A DNA stretch of 64,000 bases from assembly GCA_030411725.1 (NCBI GenBank), contig MU839840.1, positions 434,001 through 498,000 on the forward strand. The letters are read 5' to 3'. Below the pieces are notes generated by a model. It was not told the DNA's origin. It did not search any database and saw nothing but the letters and a program-made list of their open reading frames with translations. Below, one piece after another: positions 22,136 through 32,859 of this stretch; within the stretch, counting starts at the first letter, position 1; each line of letters opens with the position of its first letter. The position numbers were made by a program, and so were the translations under genes. This stretch comes from Echria macrotheca. Lineage: Eukaryota > Ascomycota > Sordariomycetes > Sordariales > Schizotheciaceae.

Positions 22136-24874
22136 ATGTTCGGACCGGCTTCCGGCCTCCTGGCCGTGTTGGCCGTATCGGCTTCGGTCGTCCAAGGTCA
22201 GGCCGTCTGGGCATCAAACCAGGTGAATACCACCATTTGCGAATGGGAACAATTCAGGGGTAAGACACAGCACAGCGACCCCAACTGCCTCGACGTGCTG
22301 ACATCGTTCCAGCCCATGTTGTCCGCGATACCGTCTACATGGACGGCGGCGGTCTTTGGTGGCTACCAGGTCTCTCTGATGGCAGCTATGCCACCCCCGA
22401 GAGCGACCGTAAGTGTATTATTGCTGGGTTGGGTCCTTGTATGGTACTGATATGTCGAAGGAAACCCCCTTGGGATAGTATTCACACTTAACTTTAGCAC
22501 TCCATTTGCAACTACAGACAACATCACGGCCGTCTTTGGGACATTATCCAAGGTTGCCGCCGGGACAGCCGCCAAGAACCTGGCCCCGAACTATCTTGAT
22601 GGTGCCATGCTCGGAAACGACGACGAGTGGTTTCTCTATGGCGGTATGCTGAGACAGACCAAGGAGTTCTCGGAGCCAAGCGAGACCAACGTGTTGGCTT
22701 ACCAAAAGTATCAATACGGCGTCCAGAAGGACGGGTTTCTTCCCGGTTTTGTATATGACGACCTCCCAAAGGGAATGACACGCTATCTTGCCTATGGCGG
22801 CGCCGCCGCAGCCCCGTCCGAGAACAAGGCATGGTATTTTTCGGGAATGCATGCGCCGGGCTGGGGTCCCATCTACGAGCCCGGGGCCAACGCATCCCTG
22901 ACGGCTATCAATGTGTCGAGCACCCTGATCACGTTGGACATGACGACGCAGCAGCAGGAGAGCTGGAAGAATGAGACCTTACCCAGTGATACCCCCGGCC
23001 GAGCCAATCCCGAGCTTGTCTGGGTGCCCGTCGGCGAGCAGGGCATTCTCGTTGCTATCGGCGGCGTCATCTTCCCAGACTTCACCGGTTTTACCGGGAA
23101 ATCATCAAACGAGGCAGAAAGCAAGGCGACCAGCCCGTCCTTCATGTCCACCATCGACGTCTACGATGTCGCAAGCGGCAAGTGGTACCGTCAACCCACC
23201 AGCGGAGGTTCCCCCGGACAGCTCACGCGGGGCTGTGCGGTAGTTGCTCCGGCGCAAGATTCGTCGAGTTTCAACATATACCACTACGGCGGCTACTCGG
23301 GCCTCTCCCAGAGCGAGCCCTTCAACGACGACGTCTGGGTTCTGTCTCTCCCCTCCTTCACCTGGACCAAGCTCGCGAGCGGCAGCACGAGCGGCCGCGC
23401 CGGCCACAAGTGCTTCATGCCCTACCCAGACCAGATGTTTGTCATCGGCGGCTACACGACGCGAACCGGCTCCTCGCTAACCTGTCTCCGCGAAACCATC
23501 CGCGTCTTCAATCTGACCTCGGGCACCTGGTTAAGTCGGTACGACCCGGCCAAGTGGTCCAAATACGCGGTCCCCGACGCAGTCGTGAGCAAGATCGGCG
23601 GATCGCCCACGGGAGGCGCGACGGCGACGACCCCCGCCCCGTCGGGATGGTCCGACGCCGCTCTGGGGAATGTCTTTGCGACCAAGTACCCGTCCACCAA
23701 GATCGCTACTTACTATCCGTACCAATCCGCGAGTCCGGCTAATAATACGAATCCCAATGTACCGTCGGAGACAACGTCCTCGAGCGGCGGCGGTGTGCCC
23801 TCGTTCCTACCCCCTGTCCTCGGCGTGGTGCTAGGCCTGGTATTCCTCACCATGGTGGCGGTCCTGATCCTCCTCTGGCGCCGGCGCAGACTCTTCCGCG
23901 CGCGGGGCGGTATGTCCGAGGCCGGGACGGAGGATACGAACGGCCATCGTATCCTCTCCTGGATGCGCGGCCACCCCGGCGGCGACAAGGCCCTGACGGT
24001 TACCACGTCTGACGAAACACCCTCTAGCCCAGAGGACATCGAGAGAAGCAGCACGCTACCGACGCATGCACCATCCATGGCGGAGATGATGAATACCGAG
24101 GTCCGGGCGCCTGTAGAGCTCATGGGTTTGTTGTCCCCTCCCCCTTTTTACCTGTCGTCATGCTAATATAGGGATGTAGATACCTCCCCCCGCCCAGAAC
24201 TCCACGACACAGGCCTCTCGCACATCGACGTGATGAACCGCTACTCGCGCCTCGCGAGCGGTGCTTCGCTGAATAACGGGTCGCATTATACAACCTCGGG
24301 CACGCAGCAGATCGACCACGCCAGTGTCGCGCCCTCGCCCTCGTCGGCGTCCGTCGCCACCAGCGGCGCTGCGGCGCGTGCGAGTGCGAGTGCGAGGCAT
24401 GCTAGTTCGGAACTCGCCGGTGATACTCCACCGCCTGCTCCGGCGCCGCCGCCGGTCTCGCCGGCCGTGGCAGGGGCCGGGGCGAGGGGATACATCCCCT
24501 CGGGCGTGTCGAATATCAGTGAGCGCGATCGGGCGCATCTGCGGACGATTAGTGATACGACTGTTAGTTCTGTGGCGACGGGGGCACAGGTAGGGGGGGA
24601 TGTGGGTGCCGGCGCGGTGTCGTCGCCTTCACCGCCTACCGGGGACGGAGGGATAGGAGGTGGTGGGGGGGATTATATATCTGCCAAGGGGCGGGGGGAG
24701 GGACAGCAAATACAAGGCGCCGGTGAGAAGAAGGCCGGGGAACAAAGTACGGAGGAGCCGCAGGGTCAACGGCGGGCGGGAGGGGCGAATCACTCGCCGA
24801 CGCAGGTTCTTAGGAGGAGTGTGTTTCATGAGAGTAGGGAGGATATGACGGATGAGAAGGGCAAGTCATCATGA
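22136..24874 (+). CDS. Kelch-repeat single-pass membrane protein
   Basis: Four exons were inferred: 22136-22259, 22313-22408, 22461-24125 and 24180-24874, giving 859 residues. An N-terminal signal peptide (LLAVLAVSASVVQGQ) is followed by a luminal/extracellular part with kelch-type blade words: VYMDGGGLWW, EWFLYGG, LAYGGAAAA, IYHYGGYSG, MFVIGGYTTR. N-glycosylation sequons are numerous. A transmembrane helix at about 522-546 (LGVVLGLVFLTMVAVLILLW) is followed by RRRR, which fixes the cytosolic side. The cytosolic tail of some 310 residues is Ser/Pro/Gly-rich and disordered. The intron 2 acceptor at 22460 was chosen because it yields RNPLGIVFTLNFSTPF, the usual family continuation. The intron 4 acceptor at 24179 keeps the phase. 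The layout (beta-propeller ectodomain, one helix, disordered tail) suggests a cell-wall anchored sensor or polarity protein. No function is proven. Confidence 0.85.
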
Positions 24875-25274
24875 TGAGTTTTTTGGGGGTTTCTGGTGTA
24901 TACCTAGTTGCGCATGGCTTGGGTACCTTTGGATAATATGTACCTGGGATACCTTTGTGATGTGGAGTGTGGGAGCGTGGGGAGCATGGAGTTGGAGGGA
25001 CTAGTATCGCATATATGTACCTGTTTTAATAACAAACATTTATAATGGGCTACTACTCATGTACGGGACATGGATTTGGGAGTATTTTCACATCGCTGTT
25101 TTGTCGATTCACAGGCGTGATGAGTGCTGAGGGTGGATCGGTTCAGAAGATCTTTTGTTACCTACTTGGTAGGTAAGGTACTCAAAAGGGGGTTAAATTG
25201 AGACAAGAAACGCAGGGTAACGTATATAACCTCGAGACACAGTATATACCATATAACCAACAAGAAGCTAAACA
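24875..25274. other. 3' region of the kelch gene
   Basis: AT-rich 400-base stretch after the stop codon. It contains GTACCT-type words and no open frame of interest. Confidence 0.5.
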
Positions 25275-25393
25275 GGGCGGGTAGCGCAGTGGTCAAGCGT
25301 GCTCCGTGAGCGTAACCAGCGTTGTTTTCTATTCTAAAACTCATCATTCGAAGCGTTCATCGAGAGACCTGGGTTCGAATCCCAGCCCGCCCA
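25275..25393 (+). tRNA. tRNA-like gene, apparently with an intron
   Basis: The 5' end GGGCGGG pairs perfectly with CCCGCCC before a discriminator A. A D-arm GCGC...GCGT with AGTGGTCAA loop follows TA at positions 8-9. The T-arm is canonical (CTGGG-TTCGAAT-CCCAG), giving an A box and a perfect B box (GGTTCGAATCC). The total of 119 bases implies about 45 bases of intron or insertion in the anticodon region. I could not fix the anticodon: CTCCG can pair with TCGAG only with one C-C mismatch, and no unambiguous U33 is visible. Acceptor and T arms look functional, so this is either a real intron-containing tRNA or a tRNA with an unusual insertion. Confidence 0.6.
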
Positions 25394-26269
25394 AATACCT
25401 TTTATTTTGGCCAGTTAGCATGGCGCGGAAGGACTCAGCACGATGTTGCCGGGTGCCACAGCAATTGTGAACGTGTTTTTTTTTTTTTTTGCTGTGGTAG
25501 ACAAGCCGTTGGCATTGTCGTTTTGTCCCCTTCGTTTGGGGATGCCGCACTGGGTTGGCTGAAAGGTGAACAAAGTCGCAACTCCCAGTTGGTTCAGGAA
25601 AGGGATCTGGCCTGGACATCTGGCATCCCCCGGTACCAGGTACCCGAACCCACACAACTGTCCTTTGGAATTTCTTTGTTACAAGACTCAGACTCGGGTC
25701 CAGGTCAAGTCACAGCTTCGCGATAGGGGAGGCTAGTGAGTCACGGAGAAAGTCAAAGGGTTGGTGTAGACATTTTCTAATCGGTTCACTGCCAGGTTAC
25801 CTCATCTCAGATTTGGTCAGTGGGGCTAAAATTGGCAGAAGCATTGCCTTGATGCTTGTCCTTGACAGAGACTGACTGGGTAAGATTGGGATTTCAGAAT
25901 GAAGACGGACTTGAGCAACTGGAGGGATATTCTGTTGTGGGTGTTAGATAGCCATGAGAATTGACTGTATCGCAGAACTTGGACTCAGCTCTCCCACAAG
26001 TAACTTGACTGCAACCCACGCCTTTCGGGGGTTCATTTGTCACGACGACACACCTTCTGTCCATGGTAAAGTCATCGGGAAGGACGTAGGAGAGCAATGA
26101 CTGCTCAAGTTGCATACATGAACTCAGATATCCACACAAGACTCATACGTCATGGGCAACATGACTCTCAGGGGTATATTTACGCAAGCAAATCGATCCT
26201 AATACACCATAAACCAAGCAACCCAGCACTCCGGCAAAACACGAACAACTTGCACTTCCAAGGAAAATA
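25394..26269. other. Spacer between tRNA-like gene and MGC-protein gene
   Basis: About 880 bases with a T run after 25475 and no credible gene. The bases next to 26270 are the 3' region of the minus-strand gene. Confidence 0.5.
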
Positions 26270-26901
26270 CTAGTCAGCATACCGAGGTGGATTCACATCA
26301 ACACCGGCAGCAAAGGTAGCCCGGAGAAAGCTCAACACTTCATAGCCAGCCTTGGCGATCTCGACACCCCGTTTCTTCCACTCGCTCTCGCTCCACATGT
26401 TCTTGAGCAAGTTGTCGCTCACGAGCGTAACAATGAAGCGGACGTGGTGATCCTCTGACGTCCAGCCAGTCTTGTCGGGGTGATAGACAAGATACTTCTG
26501 ACTGCGCGAGTTGACGGCGTCCTTGGCCAGCTGGGCGATCTTGGCCTTGTCGGGTTCGGGAGCCAGCGGGCTGTGGGAGAGAAAATCGTGCTGGAACTCG
26601 TACCAGGACCCGCGGACGTAGACGCTGTTAAGCCATCTGTTCAAGATGAGTGAGCACTTCTGAGATGACCTGACATGAGCAGGTGGAAGACGTACTCGTG
26701 AAACTGGCGTTGATCCTTCAGCGGGAGCAGCTCGAGGATGAGACGCTCGTGCTGGCTCGACAGGAAGCTCATGCCTGGGGTCTGGCTCTGCGGCTGGCCC
26801 ATGATGGATAGCGGCACAGGGCTCGATTCTCGAGTGTCAAAGTCAGAGAGGAAGGGTGTGGCGACGGCTTCGGGTTCCGGGACCGACTCGTTGCAGCCCA
26901 T
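26270..26901 (-). CDS. Small uncharacterised protein with MGC dual-acylation N-terminus
   Basis: Two exons were inferred, 26901-26696 and 26636-26270, giving 190 residues. The intron runs 26695-26637 with donor GTACGT. I do not recognise the family. The protein starts MGCNESVPEPE. Gly2 plus small/polar residues at position 6 fits the N-myristoyltransferase rule, and Cys3 is a classical palmitoylation site, as in Galpha and Src-type proteins. Residues 1-50 are acidic and Pro/Ser-rich. From about 50 the protein is helical-looking and charged (HERLILELLPLKDQRQFHEWLN). The C-terminal half contains YLVYHPDKTGW and a long amphipathic segment. No enzyme motif is visible. The likely location is the cytosolic face of the plasma membrane or endomembranes (inference). 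The gene is flanked on both sides by about 1 kb without genes. Confidence 0.75.
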
Positions 26902-28100
26902 TTGCGGGGAATTTCAGGTTGGAAATGGTTCTCGAGTGTCCGTCTCCCTGTCCTCCATGATGGAAGGTCTCCTGCTGTTTTATAAGTCTGGATAACTGCG
27001 AAGGGATCGAATCAGAGGCCTCTTGCAACCACCAAATCCGCGTATATGCACCATTGCGGCTGCGAAAGCGCAGCCAATCGCGTCGCCGAAAACACGATTG
27101 GCCGAGGCCCAGGTTGCGCGTCACTGTCGTCAACCCGATGAATGCGATGAATCTTGCTTCCTGTTTTGGCATCCAAACGGCCTGAGATATGCACGTAAAG
27201 GTGACATTGTCTCCGTAACTGCGAATCATGTCTGATGGCGAGGCCGAAAGACGAGCCGATGATGAGAAAAGCGAATTGGCGGGCGATTGCCAGTGCAGGA
27301 CAGCTGGCAGTTCGTGGCATCCATTTGAATGGCCGTGAAACCGAGGGAACCGAGCTGTCAAATGACCAAAAGTGCTCTCAACCACACCCAACTGTTGGAG
27401 GAGCTGCACGAAGTTGGTGTTGCCCTGGCGTTGAAGATGGTGGAGTGCAAACGGCAAAGCCTGCCAGCTGCCGGTGCAGCTGCCAGGGTCCCGCAAGGCC
27501 CGTGCCAGCCGTGTCCGGGGCGCCTTCCCGGTTGAGTGAGCCAGGCTTGCTGGACGCTTATTCGCCAATTCTCACAGCACATTTCCAACCTCACGAGCTC
27601 AGCTGGGATTCGCGACACCATTTCTTATGCTTCATCGGCATCAACATCATCTTTCCGCCCACGACTCTGTATCCCATCTCATAATTGTTTTATATATCCG
27701 ACGACGCGCTTCATCATCCAGCCCCTCATTTTCGTCGCGCGACCCCTCATCGGTCTGCTCAGTCTCACTCTGCACCGCCTGTTTTCTTGAGCCCGGGCTA
27801 CGCCTGAAGATTCATGTATAGCTGCTCATCGCAGCTTAGGAGTTCATCTCTGTGATTGTCAGAGTAAGTAATCTGAAATTTGGATTGTTTTTCCTTCTAT
27901 CATCGCTGGATCTTCTGTCCGATCTGATGATAATGGGGGGCCTCGACAAGCTGCAAGCAAGCAGTAGGACAGCTTCAACTCGTGCCCGGACCAAGATTAT
28001 TTTTCCCCATTCAACTTTTTGACACTGGGACTTACAGGACCTTCATCGAGAGATTTCAGCTTTCAGCTTGTTGCACCACACTAACACAGACCACAGGAAC
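26902..28100. other. Divergent promoter region (MGC-protein / BTB-bromodomain)
   Basis: 1.2 kb between two divergently transcribed genes. Overlapping open frames up to 241 codons on the minus strand (26843-27568) lack motifs and an agreeing splice structure. No RNA gene was seen. Confidence 0.5.
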
Positions 28101-29480
28101 ATGGCAGAAGAAACAGAGGTCAACGGTGCCAAAAGCACCCCGGAAGCGGCCACGACAGAAAATATGACGGTTCCTGTACCCGATACACCCCCTTTTTCGT
28201 GGCTGTAAGCTGTCTTGAGCCCTCGTTCACACTGCTTCTGCTAACTTTGACGGGCAGTGACCCACACCCATTGTTCGTCATTGTCCTTGTCGGCCCAGAT
28301 GAGACACCCTACGGCATCCAAAAAGACTTCCTCTGTGCAAAATCCACGTTTTATCGAAAGTACTTTGCCGAGAACTCAAGCGACACAGTCGAGCATCTCG
28401 TGCGGCTACCTGACACCCCTCTTGAGGTCTTTGCCTTTGCCCAAAACTTCCTCTTCACTGGGAGGGTGTCGCCGAGCCTGGACAAGTTACCCACATACGA
28501 GATATTGATAGGCGTCTGGAAACTCGGCCACGACCTGGGGATCGAAGGTCTCTGCGACGCCACTCTCGACGCCATGACGGAATGCCGACGAGCCACGCAG
28601 CACATCCCAGCACCACCCCTTCTTGTCCGGGTCTGGCAAGACACACCCGAGGGCTCGTCGATCCGAAAGCTGCTTCTGTCATGGGCGGCCGAGTATATGC
28701 GATCTTCGGAGTCGCGCGCAGAATTTGCTAGGTCACTTCCTCAGGAGGTCCTCAGTGAGCTGGTGGTAGCCATGAGCTCGCTTGACAGCGCTCCGCCAGC
28801 TCCAGCGTCGCCCCCATCAACACTAGCACCACAGCGGCGGGGAATCCAGCATGTTGAAGATAACGATACGAGCGACGTCCAGCTGCCGCCCCTAAAGAAG
28901 GCTCGATACTCTGACGTCCTCCCAAGCAATACGGCGCCGCCACCTACCAAGGTAGCCAACAAGAAACCGGTGGGGAGACCGTCGTTGGGAGCGACGAAGC
29001 AAGTTCAGAAGCGGCGCTCTCTCGCTGTCAGTAGCGATCATCAGATCACCACGTCGCAAAAGATCGATTTTTGCAGGGACTTGCTGTACAGGATGCTGTC
29101 AGGTCCAGGTACCCCCCTTCCCCCCCTGTTTTTATCAGATTATAACTCGACTAACATTCTGTCTAGGATTTTGGACACGCCTCGTCGGGCCATTTAAAGA
29201 ACCGGTCGACCCCGTCTCGGACGGCGTGCCCGACTACCTCGACAAAGTCAAGCGGCCGATGGATTTGGGCACCATGAAGGCCAAGATGGACCGGCACGAG
29301 TACCACGACGAGAACGAATTCCTGGTCGACATGAACCAGATCTTTACCAACTGCTACACGTACTGGAGCAAGGACGATCCGATGTGGGCGGCGTGCGAGC
29401 GGCTGCAAAAGACGTTTGAGGATAAATACGCCCAAATGAACAAGTGGATCGCCAAGATGGAGGGCGAGGAGGAGCATTAG
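28101..29480 (+). CDS. BTB-like domain plus bromodomain protein
   Basis: Three exons were inferred: 28101-28204, 28258-29108 and 29167-29480, giving 422 residues. Introns have GCTAACT and CTAACAT branch sites. Residues about 40-145 read like a fungal BTB/POZ domain: GIQKDFLCAKSTFYRKYF, LPDTPLEVFAFAQNFLFTG. A basic, Pro/Ser-rich linker with KKARY and KRRS patches follows and may hold nuclear signals. The C-terminal 110 residues are a bromodomain: VPDYLDKVKRPMDLGTMKAKM, then FLVDMNQIFTNCYTYW. In most bromodomains the last residue of the NCxxYN word is the Asn that binds acetyl-lysine; here it is Trp385. The protein is probably a chromatin-associated factor that dimerises through the BTB part. 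Whether it still binds acetyl-lysine is doubtful. The domain calls come from motif reading only. Confidence 0.85.
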
Positions 29481-29936
29481 ACTTTTTTTTCTTTTTCTCA
29501 TCTTTCTGCATTCTGCTCGTTTTCTTTCGTGCCGGGCTCTGTATAGACCCGTGTAATTTTTTTTCTTTGCCTTTTTTTTCTGTTTCATCGTCTGTTTCGG
29601 AGCCCGGTGGTATACAGGGCACACAGAGGTTGAAGAGCGACTTGAAATGTGTCTGGGATGTGGGGCGGGAAGGGATCTGGGAGTGTATTGGGCGGTCTTC
29701 CTTCATCTGTTTCTTTGTGAAGGCATGGGAATGTGTGGGGGGTAAGAGTGATACCCTCGGGAGACGGGAGCTGAGACTCGAGTCCCCGAGTTTACACAGC
29801 GGCAAAAGGGCACGGAATCATGTTTTAGACTTTGGGTCGTCAAAAATGTACATTATTAACACATAAGGCGTGATTCACGCCAACTCAATACATCGGCCCG
29901 GCTGGGATCGGTTTGGCCGGTACCCATGGTATCCCT
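29481..29936. other. Convergent 3' regions (BTB-bromodomain / Tim21)
   Basis: About 450 bases with T-rich plus-strand runs right after the bromodomain gene stop, typical of a 3' untranslated region. No gene seen. Confidence 0.55.
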
Positions 29937-30815
29937 TCAAGTCCACTTGATCCCAAACATTTTAAACCCCTTTTGATCACCCTTCTTGGCGGCTAATGAT
30001 GCGTCTGCGTTTTCCAGATATATTCGCGGGTGACCCCGGACATCGACAAAAAAGTACTTGTACTCGAAATCCTCTCTTCCGTTTCGCCTGATCAAGTGCA
30101 TTTGCACGACACCCCCGCCCTTGGGTCCTTGTACCTGCGGTATATGAGCAAGGGGTCGACAACATGAAGGGGGTCTATATGTAACGTACGTTAAAGTGAA
30201 TCATGAGATGTTCATTCCCCTGTCCGTCCTTCGTCAAGGTGGAGCTGTCCTCATTAGCATTTTCCCCGATCTAGAACGACGCAAAACCTACGCAATAGGC
30301 CGCGCCCTCCTCCACTTGTTAAACGTCTCCTCGCCGTAGGCAGTGATCTTCTTGGCGTCGCCCAGCACCTCGAGACAGCGCGGGTCCTTTTTTATCCGGT
30401 CGACGGCGCGGTTGAAGTAGGCCGTCTTGCTGTCGGGGGAGAAGACTTCTTGGTAGAGGACGTAGCCGACGCCGCCCTATCTCTCACAGTCAGAAATCCG
30501 TGGTACAGCTAGATATAGAGTATGTGAGGAGGGGGGGAGGCATACCGTCAGGACGAGGCCGACAATGACCATGCCAAAGTTGAATGTCTGCTGGGCGGCG
30601 CGGCCCGTCTTCTCGCCCATCGATAGATGCGTCCACGGTACCCGGCCGTCGTCGTTGAATGGCGTCACGGCCTTTCTGCTCTGCTGCGTGGCATATCGAC
30701 GGTGTGCGGCCGGGGATAGCTGTTGGTAAAATAACAGGGGGCGCGCGATTCGTTTTGCGGTCGTCGTGGGGGAGGAATGCAGATGGCGCGCCGGAGCAGA
30801 AATTCGGTTCATCAT
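29937..30815 (-). CDS. tim21: Tim21, TIM23 presequence translocase subunit
   Basis: Four exons were inferred: 30815-30546, 30476-30292, 30244-30190 and 30134-29937, giving 235 residues. The N-terminus is a mitochondrial presequence (MMNRISAPARHLHSS, Arg/Ser-rich, no acidic residues for about 50 positions). A single membrane helix spans about 80-97 (FGMVIVGLVLTGGVGYVLY). The intermembrane-space domain carries the Tim21 words LYQEVFSPDSKTAYFNRA, RPIASTLTKDGQGNEHL, VQGPKGGGVVQMH and FFVDVRGHPRIYLEN. Intron 2 was placed with acceptor 30245 because it alone gives RPIASTL. Tim21 connects the TOM and TIM23 complexes and respiratory chain supercomplexes during import of matrix and inner-membrane proteins. 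Length (yeast 239) and domain order are normal. Confidence 0.94.
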
Positions 30816-31190
30816 GGCGGTTCGGGATTGCCCATGGCTCGTCGGCGCTTTTGGTCGACAGAGCTGGCGCAAAGCTTGAGACGTGGTTGGCGTGGTCGCG
30901 GGGATCAAAGCTCTGAGCTGAGCTCGGTCGTTGAAAGCTCGGCGGATGACCAGGCCGCTGCCGGGCCGGCAATCTCTCGGGGCGGGCCCACCGAGGGGCA
31001 ATGTGGCCCTAAGCGGAATTGGGCTAGCGCATTGGTGCTTGATGCCACATGGATGGCAACCCGGGCAGCGAAAATGTGGCCCGCTCTTTCTCCTGAAGAG
31101 ACAGGCCCAGACACGCTCACGACCACGTCTCAACAAACTACTGTCTCTCGATCTTGTCGCGGCGCCCTGAAGCCAGCAGAACCCGTCACC
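30816..31190. promoter_or_regulatory. Bidirectional promoter of tim21 and glo3
   Basis: Only 375 bases separate the two start codons, so the divergent genes must share promoter DNA. The sequence is GC-rich, with no clear TATA box, as expected for housekeeping genes. Confidence 0.7.
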
Positions 31191-32859
31191 ATGAGCGGCC
31201 TCGCGACTAAGCAGCAGTCGCTCAAGATCTTTGAGAAGCTCAAGACGAAGCAGGCCAACAAGGTGAGCGCCCCTGACTCGCAGTCGTCGTGCTCGAAGTC
31301 CTGACAAAGGTGCGCCGGCCAGGTCTGCTTCGACTGCGGTCAGAAGAATCCAACATGGACCTCGGTCCCATTCGGCATCTACCTGTGTCTCGACTGCTCC
31401 GCCAGCCACCGCAACCTCGGCGTCCACATTTCCTTTGTGCGGTCTACTAACCTCGACCGTATGTTATCCGACGGGAGTCTACGAGACGTCTCTAACATGT
31501 CGCAGAATGGCAATGGGATCAGCTGCGCGTCATGAAGGTGGGCGGGAACGAGTCGGCGACCAAGTTCTTCCAGCAAAACGGCGGGTCCGCCGCCCTGAAC
31601 AGCAAGGATCCCAAGACGAAGTACCAGTCGGCCGCGGCGACCAAGTACAAGGAGGAACTTAAGAAGAGAGCGGCGCGCGACGCCAAGGAGTGGGTGGTAT
31701 GACCGGGAATCTCGGACGCCTGCTAACCACAGCGCAGATACCCGAACGAGGTCGTCATCAACGACGGCGCCGAGGCGACCGACGGCACCAACACGCCGGC
31801 CGGCGAGCCCGAGGATGACTTCTTCTCCTCCTGGGACAAGCCCGCCATCAAGAAGCCCACGCCTCCGATTTCGCGCACCGCCACGCCCCCGGTCGTCGGC
31901 CGCACCCCGTCCCCGTTCCTCAACCCCGGCGCCAACGGCAAGGACATTGCGCGCTCCATATCTCCCCTAGCCAAGACGGACGGCGAGACGAAACCTACCG
32001 CTAGCCGTATCACCACGTCGGCCGCGCTCCGGAAAACGGTCACGACTAGCGGCCCCCGCAAGGCCAACGTGCTGGGCGCCAAGAAGACGACCAAGCTCGG
32101 GGCCAAGAAGGTGACGGCCGATGTGATTGACTTCGACGAGGCCGAGAAGAAGGCCAAGGAAGAGGCGGAGCGCATCGAGAAGTTGGGATATGACCCGGAT
32201 GCCGAGGAGGAGGCGGCGGCTGCGAAGACCGGGGCGGCCAAGACCGAGTCCAAGATCCACTCGCCGAGCCCCGTCAGCCCTGCGCCCAGAGGCGGCTACG
32301 GATCGGCATCACACAGTCGCGAGAAGTCGGCGTCCGAGATAGAGCGCTTGGGTATGGGTATGGGCCGGCTGGGTTTCGGCCAGGTGGGAAGCAGCAAGCC
32401 GGCAGCGGCGGCGCAGAAGAAGAATGCGGGCGGGTTTGGGTCTGTTGGGCCTATCAAGGCGGCGGTAGAAGGTTTGTTTAGTCTCCTCCGAAATTTGGGC
32501 ATTCTAACACGGCGGCAGACGACACCGACAGGTTCGCGCGAAACAAGTTTGGCAACCAAAAGGCTATTTCATCCGACGAAGTCTTCGGTAAGGGCAACTT
32601 TGACCCGTCGGCGCAGGCCGAGGCCAAGTCGAGACTGCAGGGGTTCGAAGGCGCGTCGGCCATCTCGTCGAATGCCTACTTTGGCCGTCCGGAGGAGGAC
32701 GAGGTGGGCGAGGACTATGGCGATCTCGAGTCGGCTGCCAAGGACTTTGTGCGCAAGTTTGGCATCACGGCGGGCGATGATTTGGAGAATATCACGCGCA
32801 TGGTTGGCGGGGCGTCGAGTAAGTTGACGGATGCTGTGAGGGCGTATCTTGGGAACTAG
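31191..32859 (+). CDS. glo3: Glo3-type ADP-ribosylation factor GTPase-activating protein
   Basis: Five exons were inferred: 31191-31262, 31323-31458, 31506-31689, 31738-32471 and 32519-32859, giving 488 residues. The ArfGAP zinc finger is complete: C26-x2-C29-x16-C46-x2-C49, followed by the arginine finger R54 in CSASHRNLGVHISFVRS. QWQWDQLRVMKVGGN continues the GAP fold. The centre is a Lys/Ala/Pro-rich linker, which in Glo3 binds coatomer and cargo. The C-terminal part has two ISSxxxFG words (AISSDEVFG, AISSNAYFG), the Glo3 motif that separates Glo3/ArfGAP2-3 from Gcs1. The role is to stimulate GTP hydrolysis by Arf1 on COPI vesicles in Golgi-to-ER transport. Length agrees with yeast Glo3 (493). 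The intron 3 donor GTGGGT is unusual but is the only one that keeps frame. Confidence 0.94.

Noticed and set aside
30477..31427. 316-codon minus-strand frame reaching across the Tim21 start into glo3
   Set aside because: Only its last third is Tim21 exon 1; the rest is antisense to glo3 and promoter DNA.
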